Of a stretch of DNA of 9,746 nucleotides, positions 1-7,380 are shown in pieces (position 1 is the first letter of the stretch; each line of letters opens with the position of its first letter). The stretch comes from Burkholderiaceae bacterium (GTDB lineage Bacteria; Pseudomonadota; Gammaproteobacteria; Burkholderiales; Burkholderiaceae_C): assembly GCA_029864165.1 (NCBI GenBank), contig JAOTTZ010000040.1, positions 1 through 9,746 on the forward strand. Direction: 5' to 3'. The notes beneath the pieces were generated by a model. The model did no database searches. It was not told the DNA's origin and saw nothing but the letters and a program-made list of their open reading frames with translations. Made by a program: the position numbers and the translations under genes.

Positions 1-2
1 TG

Positions 3-170
3 ACTTGCGCTGCCGCTGTGCTACAGCGTGCCCGAGCACTGAGCGTGGACATGCCCATCACGCAAGCCATGGTGCGCGTACTGCAAAGTCAGCTGACGCC
101 TGCCCAGGCGCTGGAGCAGTTGATGGGCCGCAGCGCGCGGCCTGAGCATGAACCCATCGGTTGCAGTTGA
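3..170 (+). CDS. gpsA: Glycerol-3-phosphate dehydrogenase [NAD(P)+], C-terminal end (partial)
   Basis: This is the 3' end of a gene that starts before the window; 55 codons remain, ending in TGA at 168-170. The visible residues follow the end of the GpsA C-terminal helical domain: an L-S-V-D-M-P-I-T-Q-A-M core, then L-T-P-A-Q-A-L-E-Q-L-M-G-R-S-A-R-P-E. The family pattern is V-x-M-P-I followed by a variable helix and an L-M-x-R-x-x-x-x-E tail. GpsA reduces dihydroxyacetone phosphate to sn-glycerol 3-phosphate in the cytoplasm, feeding phospholipid synthesis. Only the C-terminus is seen, so catalytic residues cannot be checked. The short H-E-P-I-G-C-S tail after the conserved part is unremarkable. 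The downstream cyclase gene starts inside its last codons, so the two are probably cotranscribed. Confidence 0.85.
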   Translation, partial: TCAAAVLQRARALSVDMPITQAMVRVLQSQLTPAQALEQLMGRSARPEHEPIGCS

Positions 171-2341
171 AGTTCATCCCTACGCGCGGACGATTGTTTA
201 GGTTTGCAGGGCCTGCTTCGCGAGCTGCGCTCGTTCTCGGGTTTGGCTTGTTGGCCGCTCTGGCGTGGTTGTCGCCGCTGCGTGACATTGAACCGCGGTG
301 GGGGCTGAGCGCGCTGTACGCCATTCGTGGTGTACGCCCTGCGCCGCCTCAGGTCAGCGTGATCGCTATGAACCTGCGCGCAGCCGAGAAGCTGGGCGTG
401 CCTGCACGGCCAGACCGTTGGCCGCGTTCTTTGCATGCGGAGCTGGTCGATGGTCTGCACGAGGTCGGGGCTACTGTCGTCGCGTTTGACTTGCTGTTCG
501 ATCGCGCGCGCGAGCCAGACGGCGATCAACGCTTGATGCAAGCCATGCGTCGTTCAGGCAACGTCGTTTTGGTGCAGTACCTGCGGCGCGACAAGCTGCA
601 TGCGGGTAATTCGTGGGCGGTTGTCGATCGCGTCGTTGAACCACTGCCCTTGTTCGCCGAAGCGGCGCTGGCAAGTGCACCGTTTATCGTGTTGAAAGCG
701 CGCGACGGCATTTCTGAATACCCGGCCTTTGTCCCAGAAGGTGGTGCCCTGCCCAGCCTACCCTTGTTGTTGGCAGCCATCATGGAACCAGCGCCACTGG
801 CGGCACTGGCCTCAGCTGTGCAGATAGGAGGGGCGCAAGGGACAGAAGGGGCGCAAGGGACGCATGCGTTGCCATCCCAGTTGGTGGCGCTGCGGCGTCT
901 AGCGCAGGCTGATACGCCCAGGAGGGCGGCCCTGCTCAACAAGCTCGCTGCTTCATCAACGCCCGGTTGGCCGTCATTGCTGAGCGTGCGCAATCCACGG
1001 GTTACGTTCAACTTCTACGGGCCGCCAGGCCGCATCGACACCATAGGCTACGACCGTGCTATTGAATGGCTGCGCAGTGCAGCCCCCGAGGCCGCCCGCC
1101 TACGCGGCCGAGCGGTGTTGGTGGGGTTGTCTGAATTCAACCAGCCTGAGCAGCGCGACGTCTACCCTACACCGTGGAGTTCCGTCGAGGGTTTGGATAT
1201 CAGCGGCGCCGAGCTTGCCGCAACGGCCTTGGCCAACCAACTCGATGGTTCTGCACTGCGGCGGCTGCCAGCAACGCAGGAGTTGGGTGTGACGGCTGTT
1301 CTCTCCGCGCTGTTTCTTGTGCCGTGGCTGTTTTGGCTGCCTTGGCATGCAGCGCTCGCCAGCGTTGCGATCGCCTCGGTGTACAGCGTAGGCGCAGCCC
1401 TGCTCTTTGAACGCGTGTACTTGTGGTTGCCCTTGGCTTTGCCGCTGTTGGTCGTGCTGCCCTGCGCTGTGGTCGTTGGCCTGGTGCTTCGGTACAGCGC
1501 AGTGGAGCGGCAACGCGTGCGCCTGCGCACGGCGTTAACCCACTACGCGCCCGACGAGGTGATCGGACAACTGGCGCGCGAGTTACAAGGCCGCGACGAT
1601 CTCGTCAACGTCGTATGCTTGTCCAGCGATATTGAAGACTACACGCATCGCGTTGAGTGTCGCAATCCTGCGGACGCTCGTGCCTGGATCAACGCGTACT
1701 TCGAGAATGTATTTCCGATCATCCGTGCTCACGGCGGCCACGTGGTTGACCATGCCGGCGACTCTATGGTGTGTGTCTGGCTGTCACGAGACCAGCCGGC
1801 TGCTGCTTGCCTGGCGGCGGTGCAAGCTGGGCTCGCGATCCATACGCTGTGCAATACATGTCAGGGTGAGCAACTCAGCGCAACCGACCTTGACGCCTGG
1901 CCTACCCGCATAGGCTTGCACCTTGGACCGGTATCTCTGGGTGAAACAAACGTAGGCGACATGCTGCACGCTCAACCCCGTATCGTGGGCGACATCGTCA
2001 ACACCGCGAGCCGTATCCAATCTGCCAACAAAGCGCTGGGTTGCCGCGTGCTCGTGTCAGAGCCGGTTGCGGCTCACCTGCCGACGCATAGCGTTCGTCC
2101 GCTAGGGCGCTTTATGTTGCAAGGCAAAGCCCAGCCGGTCGGCTTGGTAGATCCTATGCCGGCAACGCCCGAACTGAGCGCCTTGTACGCGCAAGCGCTG
2201 ACCGCCCGAGAGCAAGGGTTGCTTGACGCTGCGCGCAGCGCGCTCGATCGCTTGCGGGCCAAATATCCAAACGATGGGCCAACCGCGTACCTGCTGACCC
2301 AGCTCAACGCGTCGGGCCCGCTCAGCTTGTCCCTAAAATGA
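161..2341 (+). CDS. CHASE2 sensor domain / class III nucleotide cyclase (membrane)
   Basis: A 726-residue membrane protein. Residues about 20-39 form a first membrane helix. Residues about 45-345 match a CHASE2 extracytoplasmic sensor (an A-x-x-V-V-A-F-D-L-L-F-D type motif near residue 105 and a G-R-A-V-L-V-G motif near 317). Three more helices follow at about 374-393, 396-416 and 419-443. Residues about 483-640 are a class III cyclase domain: S-S-D-I-E-D-Y-T carries metal aspartate D490, A-G-D-S-M carries D534, and V-N-T-A-S-R carries N614 and R618. It should make cAMP or cGMP in the cytoplasm in response to a periplasmic or membrane signal. The pocket residues that usually read Lys and Asp/Thr appear to be D530 and R607, so the substrate is open. 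An in-frame TGA lies just upstream, so TTG 161 is the earliest start; TTG 167 and TTG 194 are alternatives. It overlaps gpsA by 10 nt and shares ATGA with the next gene. Confidence 0.88.
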   Translation: MQLKFIPTRGRLFRFAGPASRAALVLGFGLLAALAWLSPLRDIEPRWGLSALYAIRGVRPAPPQVSVIAMNLRAAEKLGVPARPDRWPRSLHAELVDGLHEVGATVVAFDLLFDRAREPDGDQRLMQAMRRSGNVVLVQYLRRDKLHAGNSWAVVDRVVEPLPLFAEAALASAPFIVLKARDGISEYPAFVPEGGALPSLPLLLAAIMEPAPLAALASAVQIGGAQGTEGAQGTHALPSQLVALRRLAQADTPRRAALLNKLAASSTPGWPSLLSVRNPRVTFNFYGPPGRIDTIGYDRAIEWLRSAAPEAARLRGRAVLVGLSEFNQPEQRDVYPTPWSSVEGLDISGAELAATALANQLDGSALRRLPATQELGVTAVLSALFLVPWLFWLPWHAALASVAIASVYSVGAALLFERVYLWLPLALPLLVVLPCAVVVGLVLRYSAVERQRVRLRTALTHYAPDEVIGQLARELQGRDDLVNVVCLSSDIEDYTHRVECRNPADARAWINAYFENVFPIIRAHGGHVVDHAGDSMVCVWLSRDQPAAACLAAVQAGLAIHTLCNTCQGEQLSATDLDAWPTRIGLHLGPVSLGETNVGDMLHAQPRIVGDIVNTASRIQSANKALGCRVLVSEPVAAHLPTHSVRPLGRFMLQGKAQPVGLVDPMPATPELSALYAQALTAREQGLLDAARSALDRLRAKYPNDGPTAYLLTQLNASGPLSLSLK
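830..861 (+). repeat. 18-bp tandem duplication inside the CHASE2 domain
   Basis: The 14-mer ggggcgcaagggac occurs at 830-843 and again at 848-861, a period of 18 bp. It encodes G-A-Q-G-T twice in a glycine-rich stretch near residues 224-234 of the cyclase. The duplication keeps the frame and most likely sits in a surface loop. It may be a recent slippage event. Confidence 0.8.
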
Positions 2342-5300
2342 TCTGTATGAGATTACTCTTCGTCGTCGCGGTGCTGGCGTGTTTGCCTGGCACCGTGCTG
2401 GCCTGCGAAGGCCCCGAGGCTCGTCTGGTGTCGGTTGAAGGCGTGGTTGAAGTCCGCGCGGTGGGCGCGACGGCTTGGCGGACAGCTGCCATCGGTCAGG
2501 CTTTGTGCGTCGGTGACGCGGTCGCGGTGCGCCAGCTCAGTCGCGCAACGGTGGTACTGGCCAACGACGTACTGTTGAGGTTAGATCAAAACTCCGTACT
2601 CACGCTGACCGCGTTCGACACTGGCCAGACTTCAGAGTTGGGCCTGCTGCAAGGGGCGTTGCATGTGCTCACCCGCTTTGCCAATCGGCTGCGGGTGGTT
2701 ACTCCATACATGAACGCGATGGTCGATGGCACCGAGTTCACGGTCGCCGTGCTTGACGACGCGGCGCGAGTGACCGTCACCGAAGGTCAAGTGCGCGCTC
2801 AAAACACTGCTGGCCAACAACTGCTGAGTTCGGGTTTGTCCGCGCAAGCCGTCACTGGGCAAGGCCCCACTGCACTGCCGTTGCGCCCGCAAGATGCGGT
2901 TCAGTGGGCGCTCTACTTCCCACAAATCGTACAACCTACACCAGCCGAGCTGGCAGCGTTGCCACCCAACGCGTTGACAGCAACGCAACTTGCGCAGCAA
3001 GGCCGATACACTGAAGCGCTAGCCGCTTGGCCTGACGCTGCCAGCGAGGACTTGCGAGTTGCACGCGCCGGTTGGTTGTTGGGTGTAGGGCGCGTGGAGG
3101 CGGCTGAAAAATTACTTGCCGAAGTGCTGAACCAAGCATCGGCACCTGCGGCCTTGACCGCCCAAGCAGCGACTGTGCAAGCCCTCATCCAAGTGGTGCG
3201 CAATCAAGCCACAGATGCGTTGGAAACTGCTCACCGCAGCATCGCCACTGACGCGCAAGCCGCTGCGGGCCAACTGGCATTGAGTTACGCGCTGCAAGGC
3301 TTGCGTGACCCCAATGCTGCGCTCAATGCTGCCCGGCACGCCGTCACGCTGCAGCCGAGCCATGCGCTGGCATGGGCGCGCAAGGCTGAGTTGGAGTTGT
3401 CGGTCGGGTTGCTGCAAGAAGGTCAAGCCAGCGCTACCCGCGCGTTGGCGCTGACGCCGCACACACCACGCGCACGTGCGTTGCTCGGTTTTGCGCAACT
3501 GCTGCGCGGTCAAGATGCTGCGGCACAACTGAGCTTTGCGCAAGCGCAAGAGGCCTACCCAGCCGACCCATTGCCCCATGTTGGGGTGGGGCTGGCGTTG
3601 CTGCGCAGCGGCGAGCGCGAGCTGGGTCGGCGTGAAATCGAAATTGCCGTCATGCTGGACCCTGGCAACGCAGAACTGCGCGCTCTGCTGGGCCGCGCCT
3701 ACCTCAGTGAAGGCCGCGAGGGCGTCGCCGCCAATGAGCTGGGTGTCGCCCGTGAGCTCGACCCGCACAGCCCGACGCCCTGGTTCACGCAAGCCCTGCT
3801 CAAGCAACGCACCAACCGTCCGGTGGAGGCCGCGGCCGACTACCAGCGGGCCTTGGCGCTGAACAACCAACGCGCGGTGTTTCGCCCCAACAGTTTGCTG
3901 GAAGCTGACCGCGCCGCCCGCGCCGCAGCGTTGGCCAGCACCTGGCGCGATCTGGGCTTTGACGGCGCCATGCTGTCGGCCGCGCGTACCGCGCTCGTAG
4001 ACGATCCGCAAAGCGAGGCTGCGCACCGCCTTCTCGCCGAAGCCTACGCTGCCAACCCCCGTTTCGAGACGGCACGCGTCAGCGAATTGCTGCAAGCGCA
4101 GCTACGCCAATCACCGCGCAGCGAACCGATTGCACCGCAAGAGCTGCAACCTGGTTTGCCAGTGCTCAATGGGCCACGGGTCTTGGCGTTGCAAGAGTCC
4201 AGCCCGTTATTTGATGAAAGCCAAAAGGGCGCTAGGTTGGGGGCGCTGGTTGGCAACCAAGGGGCGCTGGGTAGCACCGGCTTGGCGTGGCGTTCAGTGG
4301 GCGACGGACAACTTTCGGTGGGCCATTTCCATTACGAAACCGATGGCTTCCGACCGGGTGCCGACGTGAAGCTGAACAGTAACAACCTGCTTTGGCAAGC
4401 CTCAGTCACACCCGAACTCAACGCCCAAGCAGAACTGCGTAGCTCGCGCCGCGAGGGGGGAGACGTGACTCAGCAGCTTGCGGCTGACAGCGCGGAGCGT
4501 CAACTGAGCTTAGATTCTGATGCGTTTCGCTTGGGCGTACGGTTCTCGCCTAACCCTGATCGCGAGCTGATCGCATCAGCAATTTGGAGCAAGAGGGAGG
4601 AGAACACCTTAGTTGTGACAAGGGTCAACCCGGGCATCGCTCGGGAACAACGTCGCCTTGGTCAACACACGCGATTGCATGAATTGATGTACTCCAACCG
4701 CCACGGTCCAACAAAGTGGTCGCTAGGAATGTCCAGCTATCGTGAGCGGGTCGACGATCGGGGGGAAGCAACCTTGACAGGGTTTCCCATGCAGAGCCCG
4801 GATCCACTCACATTTACAACTACAAGTCCAGGACGCCTTAGGCACGACGTTGCGTTCTTCCTCGGTGCGTGGGATATCGTGCCTGGTGTCGCACTCCACG
4901 GGGGACTCAGCCATGACGACTTCAAGCATGGTTCGGTCGCGGTCGGTCGAACCAGCCCCAAGATTGGAGTGACATGGCACCCGACCTCAGCTTTGCGCTT
5001 GCGGGTGGTCAACGTGCGCGGGGTCAAAGGTGGTGCTGCAAAAGAGCAAACCATCGAACCCACTCAGTTTGCGGGATTCAACCAAACCTTCGACGATCCC
5101 GAGGGGGCACGCTTTCGCTTATATGGCTTCGGCTTGGATCATCAGTTGAGCGCAGCCACGCTGTGGGGCTTGGAGGTGGGTCGTCGTCGACTGGTGATTC
5201 CCGTCGTGACGGCCACCAACCGTCCCGGTTGCCCGGCGCCGGTATGCGCTCTTCGAGGAACGGAAATACTGCATCGTTTGCATTTTGGTCACACCTTGGG

Positions 5301-5712
5301 TCCTAGATGGGCCATTGCTTCAGCAATCCAGTACGCGTCCGACACTGTGAATACCTTGGGTTCGCGAATTTTGCCCGCCAAAGCCCGTACCCGGCAGCTG
5401 CCTATGCGGGTTGCTTACTTTGGCCCCAATGGTTGGTCTGCGTATGGCGAAACACAAGGCGTTTGGCAGTCTGTCCGGTTTGAATCAGGCTCGACCCTGA
5501 AAACTCGGAGCCGGTTCTGGCTAGCCAATGTGGGCTTGCGCTACCGGCTGCCTGGACAGCCAGTGGTGTTGGTACTCGAAGCAGCCAATGTGTTCGACCG
5601 CGAGTTTGAGTTCCAAAACACATACCCGGCCCCCAACGGCGATCCCCGCCCTCGTGCTCCAGAGTTCCAACCGGGCCGCGCCGTAACTGCCCGTGTGGAG
5701 ATTCGCTTTTAG
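2338..5712 (+). CDS. Exported FecR-domain / TPR / outer-membrane barrel protein
   Basis: A 1124-residue protein whose ATG overlaps the cyclase stop codon (ATGA), indicating translational coupling; ATG 2347 (residue 4) is an alternative start. A signal peptide covers residues 1-22, with Cys23 right after a V-L-A end, so a lipoprotein is possible though the lipobox is poor. Residues about 29-175 form a FecR domain (G-x-V-x-V, L-R-L-D-Q-N-S, T-P-Y-M-N-A-M-V-D-G-T-E-F). Residues about 210-510 hold eight or nine TPR-like units, many closing with an L-x-P motif, and a helical stretch continues to about 600. Residues about 625-1124 are amphipathic beta strands like a TonB-receptor barrel, with H-F-H-Y-E-T-D-G-F-R-P near the start, N-V-F-D-R-E-F near the end and a terminal Phe. 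No plug domain or TonB box is visible. C965 and C970 may form a loop disulfide. The FecR and TPR parts should lie in the periplasm. The pairing suggests it signals to the CHASE2 cyclase; ligand and partner are unknown. Confidence 0.82.
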   Translation: MICMRLLFVVAVLACLPGTVLACEGPEARLVSVEGVVEVRAVGATAWRTAAIGQALCVGDAVAVRQLSRATVVLANDVLLRLDQNSVLTLTAFDTGQTSELGLLQGALHVLTRFANRLRVVTPYMNAMVDGTEFTVAVLDDAARVTVTEGQVRAQNTAGQQLLSSGLSAQAVTGQGPTALPLRPQDAVQWALYFPQIVQPTPAELAALPPNALTATQLAQQGRYTEALAAWPDAASEDLRVARAGWLLGVGRVEAAEKLLAEVLNQASAPAALTAQAATVQALIQVVRNQATDALETAHRSIATDAQAAAGQLALSYALQGLRDPNAALNAARHAVTLQPSHALAWARKAELELSVGLLQEGQASATRALALTPHTPRARALLGFAQLLRGQDAAAQLSFAQAQEAYPADPLPHVGVGLALLRSGERELGRREIEIAVMLDPGNAELRALLGRAYLSEGREGVAANELGVARELDPHSPTPWFTQALLKQRTNRPVEAAADYQRALALNNQRAVFRPNSLLEADRAARAAALASTWRDLGFDGAMLSAARTALVDDPQSEAAHRLLAEAYAANPRFETARVSELLQAQLRQSPRSEPIAPQELQPGLPVLNGPRVLALQESSPLFDESQKGARLGALVGNQGALGSTGLAWRSVGDGQLSVGHFHYETDGFRPGADVKLNSNNLLWQASVTPELNAQAELRSSRREGGDVTQQLAADSAERQLSLDSDAFRLGVRFSPNPDRELIASAIWSKREENTLVVTRVNPGIAREQRRLGQHTRLHELMYSNRHGPTKWSLGMSSYRERVDDRGEATLTGFPMQSPDPLTFTTTSPGRLRHDVAFFLGAWDIVPGVALHGGLSHDDFKHGSVAVGRTSPKIGVTWHPTSALRLRVVNVRGVKGGAAKEQTIEPTQFAGFNQTFDDPEGARFRLYGFGLDHQLSAATLWGLEVGRRRLVIPVVTATNRPGCPAPVCALRGTEILHRLHFGHTLGPRWAIASAIQYASDTVNTLGSRILPAKARTRQLPMRVAYFGPNGWSAYGETQGVWQSVRFESGSTLKTRSRFWLANVGLRYRLPGQPVVLVLEAANVFDREFEFQNTYPAPNGDPRPRAPEFQPGRAVTARVEIRF

Positions 5713-5770
5713 CGGGCGCCGAACGCATGGGGATGGTGCGGAGGACTTCGGCAGTTTCTAGGAACGACAA

Positions 5771-5802
5771 AAAAGGCTGGCGCCTGGATTGCGCGTCCAG
5801 GC
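5771..5802 (-). terminator. Weak candidate hairpin terminator downstream of the barrel gene
   Basis: A 7-bp perfect stem (gcctgga / tccaggc, 5782-5788 and 5796-5802) with a 7-nt loop is preceded on the + strand by an A-run at 5769-5774. Read on the minus strand this is a stem followed, after about seven bases, by a T-run. The T-run is too far from the stem for a classical terminator, and no gene visible here would need a minus-strand one. On the + strand there is no T-tail. The stem is plain in the sequence; the function is a guess. Confidence 0.25.
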
Positions 5803-5892
5803 CGCTCGCTCAGTCACCGCCTACGACGCGGTGGTTACACTGTCGCCTCCGGTTACGCGCGAGCAAAACCGGTGTACCCAATGACTTCAACT

Positions 5893-5900
5893 AAAGGAGA
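5893..5900 (+). promoter_or_regulatory. Strong ribosome binding site for the small secreted protein
   Basis: AAAGGAGA lies 6 nt before ATG 5907, the best Shine-Dalgarno match in the window. It selects ATG 5907 over the out-of-frame ATG at 5902. No convincing sigma-70 promoter could be placed in 5713-5890. Confidence 0.75.
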
Positions 5901-5906
5901 AATGTC

Positions 5907-6404
5907 ATGCCTCATTTTGTACGGATGCTTGTTCCGATCATGATGCTTGCCGCTTTAGGCTTATGTCAGCCCGTGGCCGGTGCAGATATCGACGCCGTCG
6001 TGACGGACAACAGTCAAGAAAAGGAAGGCGACCAAACAGAAGAGCAAATAGAAGGCCTAACAGGTGACCAAACAGGTAGCAAAACGCCGGTTAGTAAGTA
6101 CCATAAACTCAATCACGATAGCAAAGCTATCGCTAGCATGGTGTTTCTAAAAAATGGTAGGGTTGTCGTCCTGGACGGAGATGGAAAAAGAATTCGTCCC
6201 TGCGCAGTGTGCTCGCCTCAGCTTGAAAAAAAGTGGGGCAGCAAATGTTCCAAGGCGCCTTCAGGGCGGATTTGTCAGAAGCTGATGGACACTGATGTCC
6301 GCTCGGTGAAGGCATTTACTGTCATGGAACACACTGGCTCGACTTGCTGGTCTAGTTTTATGCCTGGCAGTGGCCAAACGATAGCGTACGAAATCTGCTG
6401 GTAA
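5907..6404 (+). CDS. Small cysteine-rich secreted protein, function unknown
   Basis: A 165-residue protein of no family I recognise. Residues 1-26 are a clear Sec signal peptide (V-R-M-L-V-P-I-M-M-L-A-A-L core, cleavage after A-G-A). Residues about 33-58 are an acidic, Gln/Thr/Gly-rich linker with two G-D-Q-T copies. The C-terminal half carries six cysteines: C99 and C102 (a C-x-x-C pair), C114, C123, C147 and C164. An even number in an exported protein suggests up to three disulfides. The stretch T-C-W-S-S-F and the final E-I-C-W place aromatic residues beside cysteines. The gene is visibly more A/T-rich than its neighbours, which hints at separate ancestry. It has its own strong RBS, 195 bp after the barrel gene, so it is probably a separate transcription unit. 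The product should be periplasmic or released. Confidence 0.75.
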   Translation: MPHFVRMLVPIMMLAALGLCQPVAGADIDAVVTDNSQEKEGDQTEEQIEGLTGDQTGSKTPVSKYHKLNHDSKAIASMVFLKNGRVVVLDGDGKRIRPCAVCSPQLEKKWGSKCSKAPSGRICQKLMDTDVRSVKAFTVMEHTGSTCWSSFMPGSGQTIAYEICW

Positions 6405-6438
6405 CGCAGCGAGTGGGGCCGTCCGTCTCGACGCGCTA

Positions 6439-6599
6439 GTGTAGTGTTGCATGCTATGCGGTACTTATAAAACCGATGCGTTTGGGCCTGTAGCTAGGCG
6501 CAAACCACAGCAATAGCCAAAGCTATTGCGAGGATTTGCAACGACGCTATGGGGCCAAAGGCGCAGTTTTTAAGTGCTGAATAGCGTGCAACACTACAC
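6439..6599. mobile_element. 161-bp hairpin MITE (full-length imperfect palindrome)
   Basis: The ends are near-perfect inverted repeats: GTGTAGTGTTGCA at 6439-6451 is complemented exactly at 6587-6599, and pairing continues through GCTAT, ACTTA and AAAAC with a few mismatches. The centre is a perfect 8-bp stem (GCAATAGC / GCTATTGC, 6510-6517 and 6522-6529) around a 4-nt loop, so almost the whole element can fold into one hairpin. It has no coding capacity. A second copy of its left arm (46 of 50 bases identical) lies at 7377-7426, showing it is a repeat family. I see no convincing target-site duplication and cannot name the parent transposon. It sits 34 bp after the stop of the 5907 gene and could act as its transcript end or stabiliser. 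Confidence 0.8.
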
Positions 6600-6678
6600 G
6601 AGGTTAGGAGCCGGTGCGAGATCGTATAGGGGGATAACCGGCCCGCGGTGATGCGCTCCGCTCTACGTTTTCACGCCA

Positions 6679-7380
6679 CTACCAGCGCGCGGGGAGCCTC
6701 TTCTGCAGGGTGAGGCACCCGTGCTCGACTTGAATAAAGCCGCCGCGTTCAAGATCCTTCAGCAAGCGGCTGACCATTTCACGCGACGCGCCGACACGAC
6801 CGGCAATGGCCAAATGCGTGAGCCGCTCTGGGATCTTGCGTGCGCCGTTCTCGCCTGCGATCGTCGCCAGCTCGTCCAGCAGGCGTGTTACCCTGCCGTA
6901 CACGTCGAGTAGCGCCAGATCGCGTGCGCGTTGGGTCACCCAGCGCGCACGCGATATCAGTTTCTTGATCAGCTCGCGCGCAAACGCCGGCGATGTCTCG
7001 ACGAACTGCCATACGGTATGCGCAGTCACGACCGCGCAGATCGTCGGCTCCAAGGCGATCACCGAGGCGGAACGAACGCCACCGTCGAGCGACATCTCTC
7101 CAAAGTAGTCCCCCGCTTTGTCGATGGAAAACGTGATCTCGCGCTCGCTGACGTGCGAAGAAAACGCCTTGACGCTGCCTTTGAGCAAAATGTACAGCGT
7201 GTCGCCGCTAGAGCCTTCGTCGATGATCAACGTACCTTTGCGATAGCGTTTGACAACGCCGCGCTCGGCCAGTTCTCGCAGGCCTTCCGGTACGCACTCA
7301 AACAACTGTTCAACGCCAGATTCAGTAATCACTGCCACTACCCCGCGTGCGTGCTGTGACGCATACGTGCAATCTAGCAC
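6679..7380 (-). CDS. Crp/Fnr-family transcriptional regulator
   Basis: Up to 233 residues. Residues about 26-140 form a cyclic-nucleotide-binding beta roll: R-K-G-T-L-I-I-D-E-G, then the phosphate-binding cassette Y-F-G-E-M-S-L-D-G-G-V-R-S-A with E95 and R103-S104 in the places that contact the cyclic phosphate in CRP. A dimerisation helix follows (L-A-L-L-D-V-Y-G-R-V-T-R-L), then a winged helix-turn-helix at about 187-215 (G-R-V-G-A-S-R-E-M-V-S-R-L-L-K-D-L), ending in K-R-L-P-A-R-W. There is no Fnr-type cysteine cluster, so cyclic nucleotide is the likeliest ligand. The GTG at 7380 lies inside the MITE arm copy, so the true start is probably GTG 7338 or GTG 7332 (residues 15 and 17). The native promoter has apparently been displaced. 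The body of the gene is intact. Confidence 0.85.
   Translation of the reverse strand: MLDCTYASQHARGVVAVITESGVEQLFECVPEGLRELAERGVVKRYRKGTLIIDEGSSGDTLYILLKGSVKAFSSHVSEREITFSIDKAGDYFGEMSLDGGVRSASVIALEPTICAVVTAHTVWQFVETSPAFARELIKKLISRARWVTQRARDLALLDVYGRVTRLLDELATIAGENGARKIPERLTHLAIAGRVGASREMVSRLLKDLERGGFIQVEHGCLTLQKRLPARW

Noticed and set aside
3112..4095. Long minus-strand open frame of 327 codons inside the FecR/TPR gene
   Set aside because: It is the antisense shadow of a GC-rich TPR region. The + strand frame carries clear domains throughout, while the minus frame is Gln/Arg-rich without family features.
5771..5833. Rho-independent terminator for the barrel gene on the + strand
   Set aside because: Two small stems exist (5782-5802 and 5815-5833) but neither is followed by a T-run on the + strand.
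6606..6655. Terminator for the Crp-family gene
   Set aside because: Only a 6-bp stem (gccggt / accggc) with a loop of over 20 nt and no T-tail on the minus strand was found.
6931..7359. Plus-strand frame of 142 codons opposite the Crp-family gene
   Set aside because: The minus strand encodes a full cyclic-nucleotide-binding domain and HTH, so this is a shadow.
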